The position numbers and the translations under genes are program-made. Positions 43,361 through 52,576 of a stretch of 64,000 nucleotides of DNA are shown piece by piece. Location of the stretch: NCBI RefSeq assembly GCF_000014865.1, contig NC_008576.1:587501-651500 (forward strand), given 5' to 3'. How positions within the stretch are numbered: position 1 is the first letter of the stretch; every line of letters begins with the position of its first letter. Origin of the DNA: Magnetococcus marinus MC-1 (GTDB lineage Bacteria > Pseudomonadota > Magnetococcia > Magnetococcales > Magnetococcaceae). The notes under the pieces are model-generated. The model did no database searches. It was not told where the DNA came from and worked only from the letters and a program-made list of their open reading frames with translations.

Positions 43361-44446
43361 ATGAGCGAACTGAGCGCCGAAAAAACCCAAGAGTTGCGCG
43401 AGTTACTAAGCCGTTGCGAGGGTCAACGACACGCCGTGGTGTTACAGGATTTTCCCGATCCCGATGCCATCTCCTGTGGCTTTGCCTACGCCATCCTCGC
43501 CGATGCCTTTGGTATTGAAACCGAGCTGATCTTTGGTGGGCGGGTGAGCCATCAAGAAAACATTGCTTTAATCAATTTGTTGGATATTGAACTGATTCAG
43601 ATTGTTGAGAGCAGCCTGCTCAACCAGGAGCGGTTTCAAGGTGCGGTGTTTGTGGATAGCCAGGGGACCACCTCGAACCTGACCCAGCCTATCAAGGATG
43701 CAGAGATTCCCATTTTGGTGGTGATCGACCACCACGCCAACCAAAATTTTCTTACCCCGGAATTCTTTGACCTGCGTAAGGTCGGCGCTTGTGCTTCGAT
43801 CCTGACCAGCTATTTTATGGATGAGATGGTGGTGTTAAAGACCACCAAACCGGAACATCGGCGTTTGGCGACAGCACTGATGCACGGCATTATTTCTGAT
43901 ACTGGGGCCATGATCGGGGCTGCGCAGTTGGATTTTCAGGCGGCCGCTTTTTTACAGCCCATGTGCGATGGTGACATGCTCACCGAAATTATGCACCAAC
44001 AGCGTAGCCACCGGGTGATGGAGGTTATTCGCCAAGCCCTCGCCAACCGTATCGCCCGCGAGGGCATTTGCCTATCGGGGGTGGGCACCATCCGCGCTGA
44101 GGATCGAGATGCGATCCCCCAGGCGGCGGAGTTTCTGCTTACCGAAGAGACGGTGCATACCGCTATTGTCTTTGGTTTGGTCACTTATCCGGATAATCGC
44201 GAATCGGTTCAGGGCAGTTTACGGACCACTAAACACTCCTTAAATCCAGATACATTTCTAAAAGAGACCTTGGGTCAATCCCATACAGGTGAGTATTATG
44301 GGGGGGGTAAAGCGATGGCGGGGGGGTTTGAGATCCCCTTGGGATTTCTCTCCGGTGCCGACGACCCTGAATTGGCGGCGATGAAATGGGAGGCTTATAA
44401 TGCCAAGATCCGCAAAAAATTCTTCTCTAAAATCGGAGATGATTAG
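43361..44446 (+). CDS. DHH-family phosphoesterase
   Basis: 361-residue member of the DHH/DHHA1 superfamily, related to NrnA and RecJ-like phosphoesterases. DHH domain: [20 protein letters not shown] (D-x-D motif), [11 protein letters not shown], and [11 protein letters not shown] with the D-H-H triad. The DHHA1-like end has [19 protein letters not shown]. It is likely a nano-RNA or nucleotide phosphodiesterase; the substrate is not shown. The start at 43361 follows AAGGGGATAA; an in-frame codon at 43265 adds a Trp-rich stretch unlike protein. The stop overlaps lipA by 8 bp. Confidence 0.87.
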
Positions 44447-45329
44447 CGGAGTTGATCCACAGACCCATCTACCCTCGGGCAAGCCCCGCTGGTTAAAGGT
44501 CAAGGCCCCCACCTCGCCAGGCTATCTTAAGCTCAAGGGCATGCTGCGCCAGGGGGGGCTGCACACCGTGTGTGAAGAGGCGACCTGCCCCAATATCGGC
44601 CAGTGCTGGCATGAGGGTAGTGCCGCCTTTATGATCTTGGGGGATACCTGCACCCGTCGTTGTGCCTTCTGCAATGTTAAGACCGGTAAACCTCTGCCCC
44701 CCAACCCCGATGAACCCCAGCAGTTGGCCTTAACCGCCCAGCGCATGGAACTCAAACATGTGGTGATCACCTCGGTGGATCGGGATGATCTGGAGGATGG
44801 TGGGGCGGGTCAGTTTATTGCCTGCATTCAAGCCCTGCGGCGGGTGCTGCCAGAGGCTTCGGTAGAGGTGTTGACCCCCGATTTCCGGCATAAGCAGGGT
44901 GCTTTGGAGCGGCTGGTGGCAGCCAGACCCGATGTGTTTAACCATAATGTGGAGACGGTACCCCGGCTCTATGCCAACGTGCGGCCAGTCTCCAGTTATG
45001 CCTTCTCCCTAGAGGTGCTGCGCCGTGCCAAACAGCTCAATCCTGAGGGGATGACCAAGTCGGGCATTATGCTGGGGTTGGGGGAGGATGAGGCTGAAGT
45101 GCTGGCGGTGTTTGCCGATCTGCGTGCCGCCGGGGTGGATTATCTGACCGTGGGACAATATCTGCGACCCAGCCCCGCCCACCATGCGGTGGTGCGCTAT
45201 TGGGAGCCGGAGCGCTTTGAGGCGTTGGGGCAGCAGGCTTTACAGCTGGGTTTTAAGCGGGTTTCCAGCGCACCGTTGGCCCGTTCCTCATTCCATGCCA
45301 GCGAGCTCCACGGGGTAGACAATGCATGA
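44439..45329 (+). CDS. lipA: Lipoyl synthase
   Basis: Radical SAM enzyme that inserts two sulfurs into protein-bound octanoyl groups. 296 residues. The auxiliary cluster motif is [13 protein letters not shown] and the radical SAM motif [63 protein letters not shown] and the C-terminal R-S-S-F-H ([10 protein letters not shown]) are all present. ATG at 44439 overlaps the DHH gene end (ATGATTAG); an in-frame ATG at 44400 lies inside that gene. The 3' end overlaps lipB by 8 bp. The order lipA-lipB is opposite to the common lipB-lipA. Confidence 0.97.
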
Positions 45330-45960
45330 ACCGCGTGCGGTGGTGGTGGTGCATCGGGATGTCTGGGCGTATCAGCAGGCATGGGAGCAGCAGTTAGCCT
45401 GGGTGCAGGCCATTCATGAGGGGCAGCGCCAGGATACCCTGATTTTATTGGAGCACATGCCGGTCTACACCCTGGGTAAACGGGCCACGAGGGCGGATGT
45501 GTTGCGGCAGGATATTCCCGCTGTGTACACCGACCGGGGGGGGCAGGTGACCTACCATGGACCAGGGCAGCTGGTGGTCTATGTGTTGTGGAACCTGCGT
45601 GGTCAGCTACACGGGGTGCGGGCCCATGTGGCCCGCTTGGAAGAGATGGTCATGGAAGTGTTGGCCCACTATGGTGTGGTGGGCCAGCGTGATGGGGCGG
45701 GGCCGGGTATCTGGGTGGGGGATGCCAAGATTGCCTCCATCGGGGTACGGGTAACGCAGGGGGTGACGCTGCATGGCCTGAGCCTTAATCGCGATCCTGA
45801 TCTCAGCCATTTTCAGGGGATTATCCCCTGCGGGCAGGTGGGCAGGCCGGTGACATCGCTGGCGGCATTGGGGGTGGCGGTATCCCGTCAGGCGCTGGAG
45901 CAGCGCATGGTCGAGGCTTTTGAAAGGCAGTTTAATGCCCGTTGTTGGGAGGCGTCATAA
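45322..45960 (+). CDS. lipB: Lipoyl(octanoyl) transferase
   Basis: Transfers octanoate from acyl carrier protein to lipoyl domains, giving the substrate of LipA. 212 residues. Motifs: [48 protein letters not shown] with the catalytic Lys, HGLSLN, and nucleophile Cys170 in GIIPCGQV. It overlaps lipA by 8 bp and is followed by the NUDIX gene after 3 bp. A complete, ordinary family member. Confidence 0.97.
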
Positions 45961-45963
45961 CCC

Positions 45964-46416
45964 ATGTCTTGGTCCCCTGAAACACCGTTTTTAGCGGTGG
46001 ATATTTTAATTGAGTTGGTGGATCGTCCAGGCCGTCCGGTGGTCCTCATCGAGCGGGTTAATCCACCCCATGGTTGGGCGATTCCCGGTGGTTTTGTGGA
46101 TCGCGGCGAGCGGGCCGAGCAGGCTGCTGTGCGCGAGGCGCAAGAGGAGACCTGTCTGGATGTCACCTTGACTGGGCTATTGGGGGTCTACTCCGACCCC
46201 AAGCGGGATGCTCGTTTGCACACCTGTAGTTTGGTCTATATGGCCGAAGCTACCGGTCAGCCGAGGGCGGCGGATGATGCAAAAAATGTACGTTTGGTCG
46301 ATCCCGCTGCGCCAGGGGTTGCGCTGGCATTTGATCATGGGTTGATTTTAAGGGACTTGGTTGCTTACCGTAAGCAGGGGCGGTTGGCGCCCTTGCGCAT
46401 GGATGAATCGGATTAA
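45964..46416 (+). CDS. NUDIX hydrolase
   Basis: 150-residue NUDIX protein. The NUDIX box is intact: GGFVDRGERAEQAAVREAQEETCL (positions G-x5-E-x7-R-E-x2-E-E-x-x), with Cys in place of the usual Gly after EET. The N-terminus AVDILIELVDRPGRPVVLIER and YSDPKRDARLHTCSLVYMAEA fit the ADP-ribose pyrophosphatase-like or NadM/Nrt-type subgroup, and the substrate is uncertain. It starts 3 bp after lipB, so it belongs to the DHH-lipA-lipB unit. Confidence 0.9.
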   Translation: MSWSPETPFLAVDILIELVDRPGRPVVLIERVNPPHGWAIPGGFVDRGERAEQAAVREAQEETCLDVTLTGLLGVYSDPKRDARLHTCSLVYMAEATGQPRAADDAKNVRLVDPAAPGVALAFDHGLILRDLVAYRKQGRLAPLRMDESD

Positions 46417-46432
46417 AAGGGAGTAGTTTCCC

Positions 46433-47806
46433 ATGCTGGGACAGAAGCAAAAATGGCGGGTGGTTGGGGGCGTATTGGTTGGGTTGGCGCTGCTGTTGGG
46501 CAGTGCTCCCCTGCATGCGGGTGCTTGGCCGGTGGCGGTGGAGGGCGACAAACTGCCCACCCTGGCCGATATGCTGGAGCGGACCACGCCGGGGGTGGTG
46601 AACATTGCCACCAGCGGTTCGGTAGAGGTGGCGGAGACGCCCCTGTTGAACGATCCCTTTTTTCGGCATTTTTTTGATATACCTACCATGCGTCGGGCGA
46701 AAAAGATCCGCTCGTTGGGCTCGGGGGTGGTGGTGGATGCCGCGCATGGTTACATCCTGACCAACCATCATGTGATCGACAAGGCACAGGTAATTACCGT
46801 GACCTTGCATGATGGGCGGGCCTTGAAAGCGGTGCAAGTGGGGGCAGATCCCGAGACCGATGTGGCGGTGATTAAGGTAGAGGCGAAGGATCTGCATGCC
46901 CTGCCCTTAGGCAATTCAGATATCCTGCGGGTTGGGGATTTTGTGGTGGCCATTGGTAACCCCTTTGGTCTGGGGCAGACGGTGACCTCGGGCATTGTGA
47001 GTGCGCTGGGGCGTAGTGGTTTAGGCATTAAGGGGTATGAGGATTTCATTCAGACCGATGCTTCGATTAATCCGGGTAACTCGGGGGGGGCCTTGGTCAA
47101 CTTGCGTGGGGAGTTGGTGGGGATTAACACCGCCATTTTGGCCAAGGGCGGTGGTAATGTGGGCATTGGTTTTGCTATCCCCGCCAACATGACCAAGCAG
47201 TTGATGGCCCAATTGATTGAGTATGGCGAGGTGCGCCGTGGGCTCCTGGGTATCTCCAGCCAGGATCTCACCCCGGAGTTGAACCAGGCCTTTGGGCTGG
47301 AGCATCAACATGGCAGTGTGGTAACCCGTGTCACCCGTGGTTCAGCGGCCCAAAAGGCGGGTTTACAAGCAGGGGATATTATTACCGAGGTCAATGGTGT
47401 GGCGGTGCGCAATGCAGCCCATATGCGCAATTTAGTGGGGCTGCTGCGGGTGGGGGAGGCGGTGCAGTTAACCCGTCTGCGGGATGGTCATAGCCGCACG
47501 GTCAAAGCGGTGGTTGAGGCTTCTAAACGGGAGCAGATTGAGGGCAGCCGGTTAAGCCCCCGCCTTGAGGGCGCTGTGTTGGAAAAAGAGGAGCAGGATG
47601 AAAAACCCGGCGTGGTGGTGCGCAAGGTGGTCCGGGGCAGCATGGCCGCCCGCATGGGGCTGCAAGAGGGGGATCGTCTCCTTGAAGTCAACCAGCAATC
47701 GGTGAAAAATTTGGCCGATATGGGGAAAGCGCTAGCTGTGGATGGGCGGCAGATGCTGCTCACCTTGGAGCGGGGTGAGCGTCGGATACGGGTGATGGTA
47801 CGCTGA
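46433..47806 (+). CDS. HtrA/DegP-family periplasmic serine protease
   Basis: 457-residue envelope quality-control protease and chaperone. Signal peptide about 1-30 (VVGGVLVGLALLLGSAPLHA). Trypsin-like domain with catalytic His113 (TNHHVI), Asp143 (TDVAVIKV) and Ser217 (NPGNSGGAL), followed by LVGINTAILAKGGGNVGIGFAIP. Two PDZ domains: RRGLLGISSQDLTPELNQ...GSAAQKAGLQAGDIITEVNG and KPGVVVRKVVRGSMAARMGLQEGD. The Q-linker is short, closer to DegQ/DegS-type than DegP. GGGAG precedes the ATG. It lies 16 bp after the NUDIX gene. Confidence 0.95.
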   Translation: MLGQKQKWRVVGGVLVGLALLLGSAPLHAGAWPVAVEGDKLPTLADMLERTTPGVVNIATSGSVEVAETPLLNDPFFRHFFDIPTMRRAKKIRSLGSGVVVDAAHGYILTNHHVIDKAQVITVTLHDGRALKAVQVGADPETDVAVIKVEAKDLHALPLGNSDILRVGDFVVAIGNPFGLGQTVTSGIVSALGRSGLGIKGYEDFIQTDASINPGNSGGALVNLRGELVGINTAILAKGGGNVGIGFAIPANMTKQLMAQLIEYGEVRRGLLGISSQDLTPELNQAFGLEHQHGSVVTRVTRGSAAQKAGLQAGDIITEVNGVAVRNAAHMRNLVGLLRVGEAVQLTRLRDGHSRTVKAVVEASKREQIEGSRLSPRLEGAVLEKEEQDEKPGVVVRKVVRGSMAARMGLQEGDRLLEVNQQSVKNLADMGKALAVDGRQMLLTLERGERRIRVMVR

Positions 47807-47921
47807 GGGGGGGTGTGCCACGGCTCCTGCCCTGTCCTGACCTGCGCGTTCAAAAAGAGGGCGTGGGGCGCAGGGGTAGAGCGCTGCAACATCCAACATT
47901 ATGATTTTCAGGAGTGGTTAT

Positions 47922-49031
47922 ATGCAGCAAAAATCGACAGACAAGCCCGCACCATTGCCTCGGCGTCAATTTATTAAGGGTACGTTGGCGGCTACCGCCA
48001 CGGCAGCGGTGGCGGCTCCCGCGATCGTGAGCAGCAAGGCCCGCACCCGTTGGCAGATGGTCACGGCGTGGCCGCGTAATTTTCCCGGTTTAGGCACGGG
48101 GGCCAATGCGTTGGCAAACCTGATTACCGAAATGAGCGGTGGACGGCTAGAGGTGCAGGTTTTTGGGGCAGGGGAGCTGGTGGGGGCCTTTGAGATCTTT
48201 GATGTGGTCTCACGGGGTACGGCGGATATGGGGCATGGTGCCTCCTATTATTGGAAGGGCAAACATCCCGCCACCCAATTTTTTTCGGCGGTGCCGTTTG
48301 GTTTGACCGCGCAGGAGATGAACGCTTGGATCTATCAGGGGGGCGGTTATGAATTGTGGCAGAAACTCTATGCTCAGTTTGATCTGATCCCCGGTGCGGC
48401 GGGCAATACCGGTACCCAGATGGGGGGGTGGTTTAACAAAGAGATTCATAAGGTCGAGGATCTGCAAGGTCTGAAGATGCGCATGCCCGGTTTAGGGGGG
48501 GAGGTGCTCAAGCGGGCCGGGGGTACGCCGGTGAACATTCCCGGTGGGGAGATTTTTGCGGCGCTACAAGCGGGTACCATTGATGCGACAGAGTGGGTGG
48601 GGCCGTATAATGATCTGGCCTTTGGTCTCTATAAGGCGGCCAAATATTATTACTATCCGGGCTGGCATGAACCGGGTACCACCCTTGAGTGTTTTGTCAG
48701 TCGCAAATCGTTCGAGAAGTTGCCGAAAGATCTGCAAAGCATCGTGCTTAACGCCATTCGGGTTGCAAACCTCAATATGTTGTCGGATTTTACGGCGCGT
48801 AACAATGCCGCCTTGGAGATTTTGGTCAACAAACACAAAGTCTCGCTGCGGCGTTATCCCGATGAAGTGTTGGCCAAACTCAAAACGCTCTCCGATGAAG
48901 TGGTGGCGGAAATCGCCCTTGAAGATCCCCTCTCTAAAGAGGTGTATGACTCCTTTCGCCGTTTTAGGGATCAAGCGGTCGCCTGGAATCGGGTCTCGGA
49001 ACAGGCCTATGTAAATGCCCGTCAAGTCTAA
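47922..49031 (+). CDS. TRAP transporter substrate-binding protein (DctP family), orphan
   Basis: 369 residues with a Tat signal: Arg14-Arg15 in PLPRRQFIKG, then an Ala-rich hydrophobic stretch, so it is exported folded. DctP fold: WQMVTAWPRNFPGLGTGANA, GRLEVQVFGAGELVGAFEIF, FGLTAQEMNAWIYQGGGYEL, KEIHKVEDLQGLKMRMPGLGGEV, GEIFAALQAGTIDATEWVGP and YYYPGWHEPGTTLECF. The last blocks resemble TakP-like proteins that bind 2-oxo acids or similar carboxylates. No TRAP membrane subunits (DctQ/DctM) are within the window, so the transporter is incomplete here. AGGAG precedes the ATG at 47922; a codon at 47901 is an alternative. Confidence 0.9.
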   Translation: MQQKSTDKPAPLPRRQFIKGTLAATATAAVAAPAIVSSKARTRWQMVTAWPRNFPGLGTGANALANLITEMSGGRLEVQVFGAGELVGAFEIFDVVSRGTADMGHGASYYWKGKHPATQFFSAVPFGLTAQEMNAWIYQGGGYELWQKLYAQFDLIPGAAGNTGTQMGGWFNKEIHKVEDLQGLKMRMPGLGGEVLKRAGGTPVNIPGGEIFAALQAGTIDATEWVGPYNDLAFGLYKAAKYYYYPGWHEPGTTLECFVSRKSFEKLPKDLQSIVLNAIRVANLNMLSDFTARNNAALEILVNKHKVSLRRYPDEVLAKLKTLSDEVVAEIALEDPLSKEVYDSFRRFRDQAVAWNRVSEQAYVNARQV

Positions 49032-49193
49032 GGGGGGCATCTGTTGGTGAACGGAAGCACCAGCGCGCCTAGGTAAGGGGTGCCACCTATGGTAGGGTGA
49101 TGCTTTGGGCCGTGTGGTGAGGGATGTTTTATTCAACCGGCCACAGTGATTGTCCCTTTGGTTTGTCGCCAGCCTTTATTTAGTGAGTGATTT

Positions 49194-50618
49194 ATGCAAC
49201 GTACACTAATACTTGCCCTGCTGGCCCTGCTGTTATGCAACCACGCTGGGGCCGAAGATCTCTGGGATCCTGAAAAGGCGGTGTTGGTGCAGCGGCTGCA
49301 ACTGAGCCAGGATAACGCGGAACTGACGGGTAAGGTCTATCTGCACACCCTCTCGCCCCTTAAAGTGGAACTTAAAATTGCCCACTTTAAGGGCCATATG
49401 GAGAGCGTGATCAAACTCGTCAGTACCTGGACCCGCAAGCAGAGCGGGCTGGAGATGTGGCGACAATTGGGTGTGACCACCATTAACAATGGCTCTTTAC
49501 GGGTTAATGGTACCCAGTGGGCAGAGTTAACGGCTGAGCAGGTACAGTTTCAACAGGGTGAGATAAATCAACTGAGTGTGGTGGCCCAGGGTGACCGCTG
49601 GCGGGGTTCTTTTGAGCAGTTGCGGCTTACCGACAATGTGGGGCGTATGCGCTTGCCCCAAGGGGTGTTCCCCTTGCAACTGACCCAGTTGCAGGGCAGT
49701 GGTACACCCAGCCACGCAGACATCACCATACTGGCGGCACAAATACCGCAACTGGCCTTACAGCCGGTGCATCTTAAGGCCAGCCATGCGGACCAGCGGG
49801 TTATGTTTGTGGTGAACAGCCGTGGTGGTGCGCTGTTTAGTCAGCCCCTGTGGCAGTTGGTGCGGGATCATCCCCCGTTAAGTAAACGGCTGTTGGCCCA
49901 GGAGCAACATTTGGGTATTCGGTCTCTTACCCTGGCGCAGGGTACCCTTAAATTGGGCAAAACCGAACTGCGCGGTATGTGGCCCCCCAGCGGCCCCAAA
50001 AATCCCCTGAAGGGGTGGAGAGGGGATGCCCAGTTGAGTATGGAGGAAGGCTTGCTCAGTTGGGTGGGGGCCGAGCATCTACCGCTACCCTTTAAGGGGC
50101 AACAACAGGCCACGCTGCATGCGATGCTGGCGCGGATAGGCATCTCTGATGGACAGCTATTATTGCAACAGGGCTCTGGTGTGGTAAGGCTGTTTGATGG
50201 GGAGGTTAAACTCAAGAGTATTCGCCCCGCAACGCTCTATCCCAGTGACAGTGACACCCTGGGTTTTCGGGCCGATTTAGAGGGGGTTCACCTCTCCCCT
50301 TGGCGTTGGCAGGGGCACTTGACTCGCACTGGTGCTGGTGGCATGCCCTACAGCTTGAGTGCGACCGACCAAGGTTCGGGTCGGTTGGAAAGTGCCGGTA
50401 TGGTGCTGCCCTTGTGGGGCAAAAAACAGGTTGGGTTGAGCATTGATGCAGCCTACCTAACCCTGCGGGATAATCAAGCACCCTTTGTCATTGAGTCTGC
50501 GCCGCTGCCGCTAAAAGTGGAGATCAAGCGTCTGGGTTGTGGTCAACAGCGGGGGACCAGCACGGTGCAGTGGCAGAGTGGGCAGAAGCCCTTAAAGCTC
50601 TGTCAACCCCAACCATAA
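49194..50618 (+). CDS. Exported protein of unknown function
   Basis: 474 residues; a signal peptide at 1-20 (LILALLALLLCNHAGA) and no later membrane segment, so it is probably periplasmic. The sequence is beta-rich: repeated short strands and turns such as LQLSQDNAELTGKVYL, GSLRVNGTQWAELTAEQVQF and GDAQLSMEEGLLSW, like the repeated strands of AsmA/DUF748-type or TamB-like proteins, but without confident family membership. The end has two Cys (LGCGQQRG; LKLCQPQP) that might form a disulfide. The ribosome binding site is weak. It ends a row of plus-strand genes, and the role cannot be assigned. Confidence 0.7.
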   Translation: MQRTLILALLALLLCNHAGAEDLWDPEKAVLVQRLQLSQDNAELTGKVYLHTLSPLKVELKIAHFKGHMESVIKLVSTWTRKQSGLEMWRQLGVTTINNGSLRVNGTQWAELTAEQVQFQQGEINQLSVVAQGDRWRGSFEQLRLTDNVGRMRLPQGVFPLQLTQLQGSGTPSHADITILAAQIPQLALQPVHLKASHADQRVMFVVNSRGGALFSQPLWQLVRDHPPLSKRLLAQEQHLGIRSLTLAQGTLKLGKTELRGMWPPSGPKNPLKGWRGDAQLSMEEGLLSWVGAEHLPLPFKGQQQATLHAMLARIGISDGQLLLQQGSGVVRLFDGEVKLKSIRPATLYPSDSDTLGFRADLEGVHLSPWRWQGHLTRTGAGGMPYSLSATDQGSGRLESAGMVLPLWGKKQVGLSIDAAYLTLRDNQAPFVIESAPLPLKVEIKRLGCGQQRGTSTVQWQSGQKPLKLCQPQP

Positions 50619-50973
50619 GGGTGGCTAGCACGGTTGGTGTGCAGCTTCGGACGGGTTGCTGAGGGGTTCTCCCCTGCCACCAACCTGCTTGGAAGGGTTG
50701 TTGCAGGCTTTAATAAAGGTACAAGCACCGACTGCGTTGGTAGCTTGCCGCGCTGGCGGTGCCTACAGCCAGGTAAGCGCGTTGTGTTAAAAAATACCCC
50801 AAACTGCTCAAGAAATAGGTAGCCCCCCGTAGACTGCCCCTGCCCGATATCCACAAGGCCTCTGCCATGCAGCCAACATTAGGAATCCCCCTAGATGAGC
50901 CTGGAGGTGTAACGGCTTGCCAGATCCTCGCTGAATGCCTACCAAAGCAGCCGCATGGGGGGCCGGTCCCATG
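50619..50973. other. Gap between convergent genes
   Basis: 355 bp. A frame of about 60 codons on the plus strand has no domain or good start. A GGGG/CCCC inverted repeat near 50670 (GAGGGGTTCTCCCCTG) is too short for a terminator call. Confidence 0.3.
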
Positions 50974-52569
50974 TTATCCTAGGCGCTTTTCCAAGCGATC
51001 CATGTAAGCTTGTAGGGAGCCGTCAGGATCACGCAGCATATGTTTGACAAACATTTGCCGGGATTTTTGTAGCAGGCGTTTGGCCTTTTTTTTCTGCCCC
51101 TTCTCCAGGGCTTCTTCCGCTAACACTAAAAAGGTGCGGTGAATACGCCGTAACATGGTGAGGGCGTGTACTCGGATCTGCGGGTTCCAGGAGTAGAGAT
51201 CCAAGGCCATTTCGGTATAAAACAGCGCATTCCGCCCAGCGGGACGGGAGAGCGCCTTCTCCTTGAGTGCCGCATCGGCCTGAAGCAGCAGCTGCATGGC
51301 AAAACCTGGGTGCTCCATGTCAGGGGTCACGGAGGGCGCGTGGCTTTTCAAATCAGGGGATGCATTTAACACAAAATCTGCGGTCGCGAGATTGGGCAGT
51401 TGCATAGGCTCCTCGGCCACGCCGTCATGGCTGGGTCGCGCCAACTGCCAAGCCCCAGCCGAGAGAGGTTGCTCGGGGCTTGTTAGACGGGGGGCCGTTT
51501 GGGGTTTGGCTGCTGCGGGTTGCTCAAGCAGAGCGGCAGCACCTGCCAAACCAAGATTGGCCAAGGTTGGTGCGGGTTCACCCGCAGGGGCCGTGCTGGG
51601 TTGACTCAGCAGCGCAGGCAGCTGGGTAGGGGTTTCCTGGGGCTGCTCTGGGCGGGAGGTCGTGGCAGCAAGATGGGATTCTGGTCGCCGCTTGTCGGTG
51701 GCCTCTGGGACAGGGGTTTGATGAAGCACGGTTTGGCCACTCAGCACCACCGCTTTGGGAACAGGGGCGGGTATGGCCCGCTTGACCGCCGCCGTCGCTG
51801 TGCGATCCGCCCGTTGCGGTAGGGATGCTGAAAGAGGCGCCGTTTCACGACGTTCAGTCGATGGGTGGGGGGTGGCTGACGTCGCTCTGTCCTGGGAGGC
51901 CTTAACCTTGGCAGGGGGTTGTGCCAACCGAGCGGGTTGCCCAGCCATGCTTGGGGCATCCACCGTTCCCTCAGGGAGGGTGGCGGGCTTGATAGCCGTT
52001 GGGGTTTGTGCGGCGGGCGTGGCTGGGGTTGCGGTTTGTGCCGCAGCGGGAGCAGGCGTGGCTGGGGCTTGCGCGGCGGCCTCTTCGGGCGTCTCTGCAT
52101 CGGCCAGCGTCTGCTCATCCTCCGCCGTCTCGGTAGTGCTGCGGGTGGATTTAGGGCCACCTAGGGGGGCATAGCGAACAGGCCAGGATCTCTGCCAAGT
52201 TTGCCCGACCTTAAAGGGTTGAGGAACCACTTTTTGGGTGGGAAAGGGGCGCCGTTTGCGTGCTTTCCAGGTTTGAGCATCGGCCAACTGCATGGGCAAT
52301 AATGCCGGTGCGCTTTGATAGCTGGTACCATAAAGGTTCGCCCCCAGCAGCTTATCCAGGGGACAGCGCTCCTTACCCGCACAGGGGGGGCGGTGGGGTG
52401 ATAGGTGGGACGCAGCCCCCTCTGCGGCGCGTAGCTGTTCGCTGGTGAGCTCTTGATGCAGTGGGGGGGCAACACTGGGCAGAGAGGGCGGCTCCAGCTC
52501 GTTTTGTGCCAAGGCAGGCCCGCTGCTTAACAAAGAGAAACATACCACCATGTAAGAGAGTTGACGCAT
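50974..52569 (-). CDS. Exported Ala/Pro-rich protein linked to lon
   Basis: 531 residues from the ATG at 52569. Signal peptide about 1-22 (LSYMVVCFSLLSSGPALA). Residues about 90-420 are low complexity and Ala/Pro/Thr-rich (AAAQTATPATPAAQTPTA and similar), surely disordered. The C-terminal 110 residues are helical, with a TPR-like pattern: MQLLLQADAALKEKALSRPA, ALFYTEMALDLYSWNPQIRV, then the basic EKGQKKKAKRLLQKSRQMF. A cysteine pair near residue 60 is in PPCAGKERCP. The gene begins 7 bp after the lon stop on the same strand. No family is recognised; a cell-envelope structural or adaptor role would be a guess. Confidence 0.7.
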   Translation of the reverse strand: MRQLSYMVVCFSLLSSGPALAQNELEPPSLPSVAPPLHQELTSEQLRAAEGAASHLSPHRPPCAGKERCPLDKLLGANLYGTSYQSAPALLPMQLADAQTWKARKRRPFPTQKVVPQPFKVGQTWQRSWPVRYAPLGGPKSTRSTTETAEDEQTLADAETPEEAAAQAPATPAPAAAQTATPATPAAQTPTAIKPATLPEGTVDAPSMAGQPARLAQPPAKVKASQDRATSATPHPSTERRETAPLSASLPQRADRTATAAVKRAIPAPVPKAVVLSGQTVLHQTPVPEATDKRRPESHLAATTSRPEQPQETPTQLPALLSQPSTAPAGEPAPTLANLGLAGAAALLEQPAAAKPQTAPRLTSPEQPLSAGAWQLARPSHDGVAEEPMQLPNLATADFVLNASPDLKSHAPSVTPDMEHPGFAMQLLLQADAALKEKALSRPAGRNALFYTEMALDLYSWNPQIRVHALTMLRRIHRTFLVLAEEALEKGQKKKAKRLLQKSRQMFVKHMLRDPDGSLQAYMDRLEKRLG

Positions 52570-52576
52570 CAAGGAA

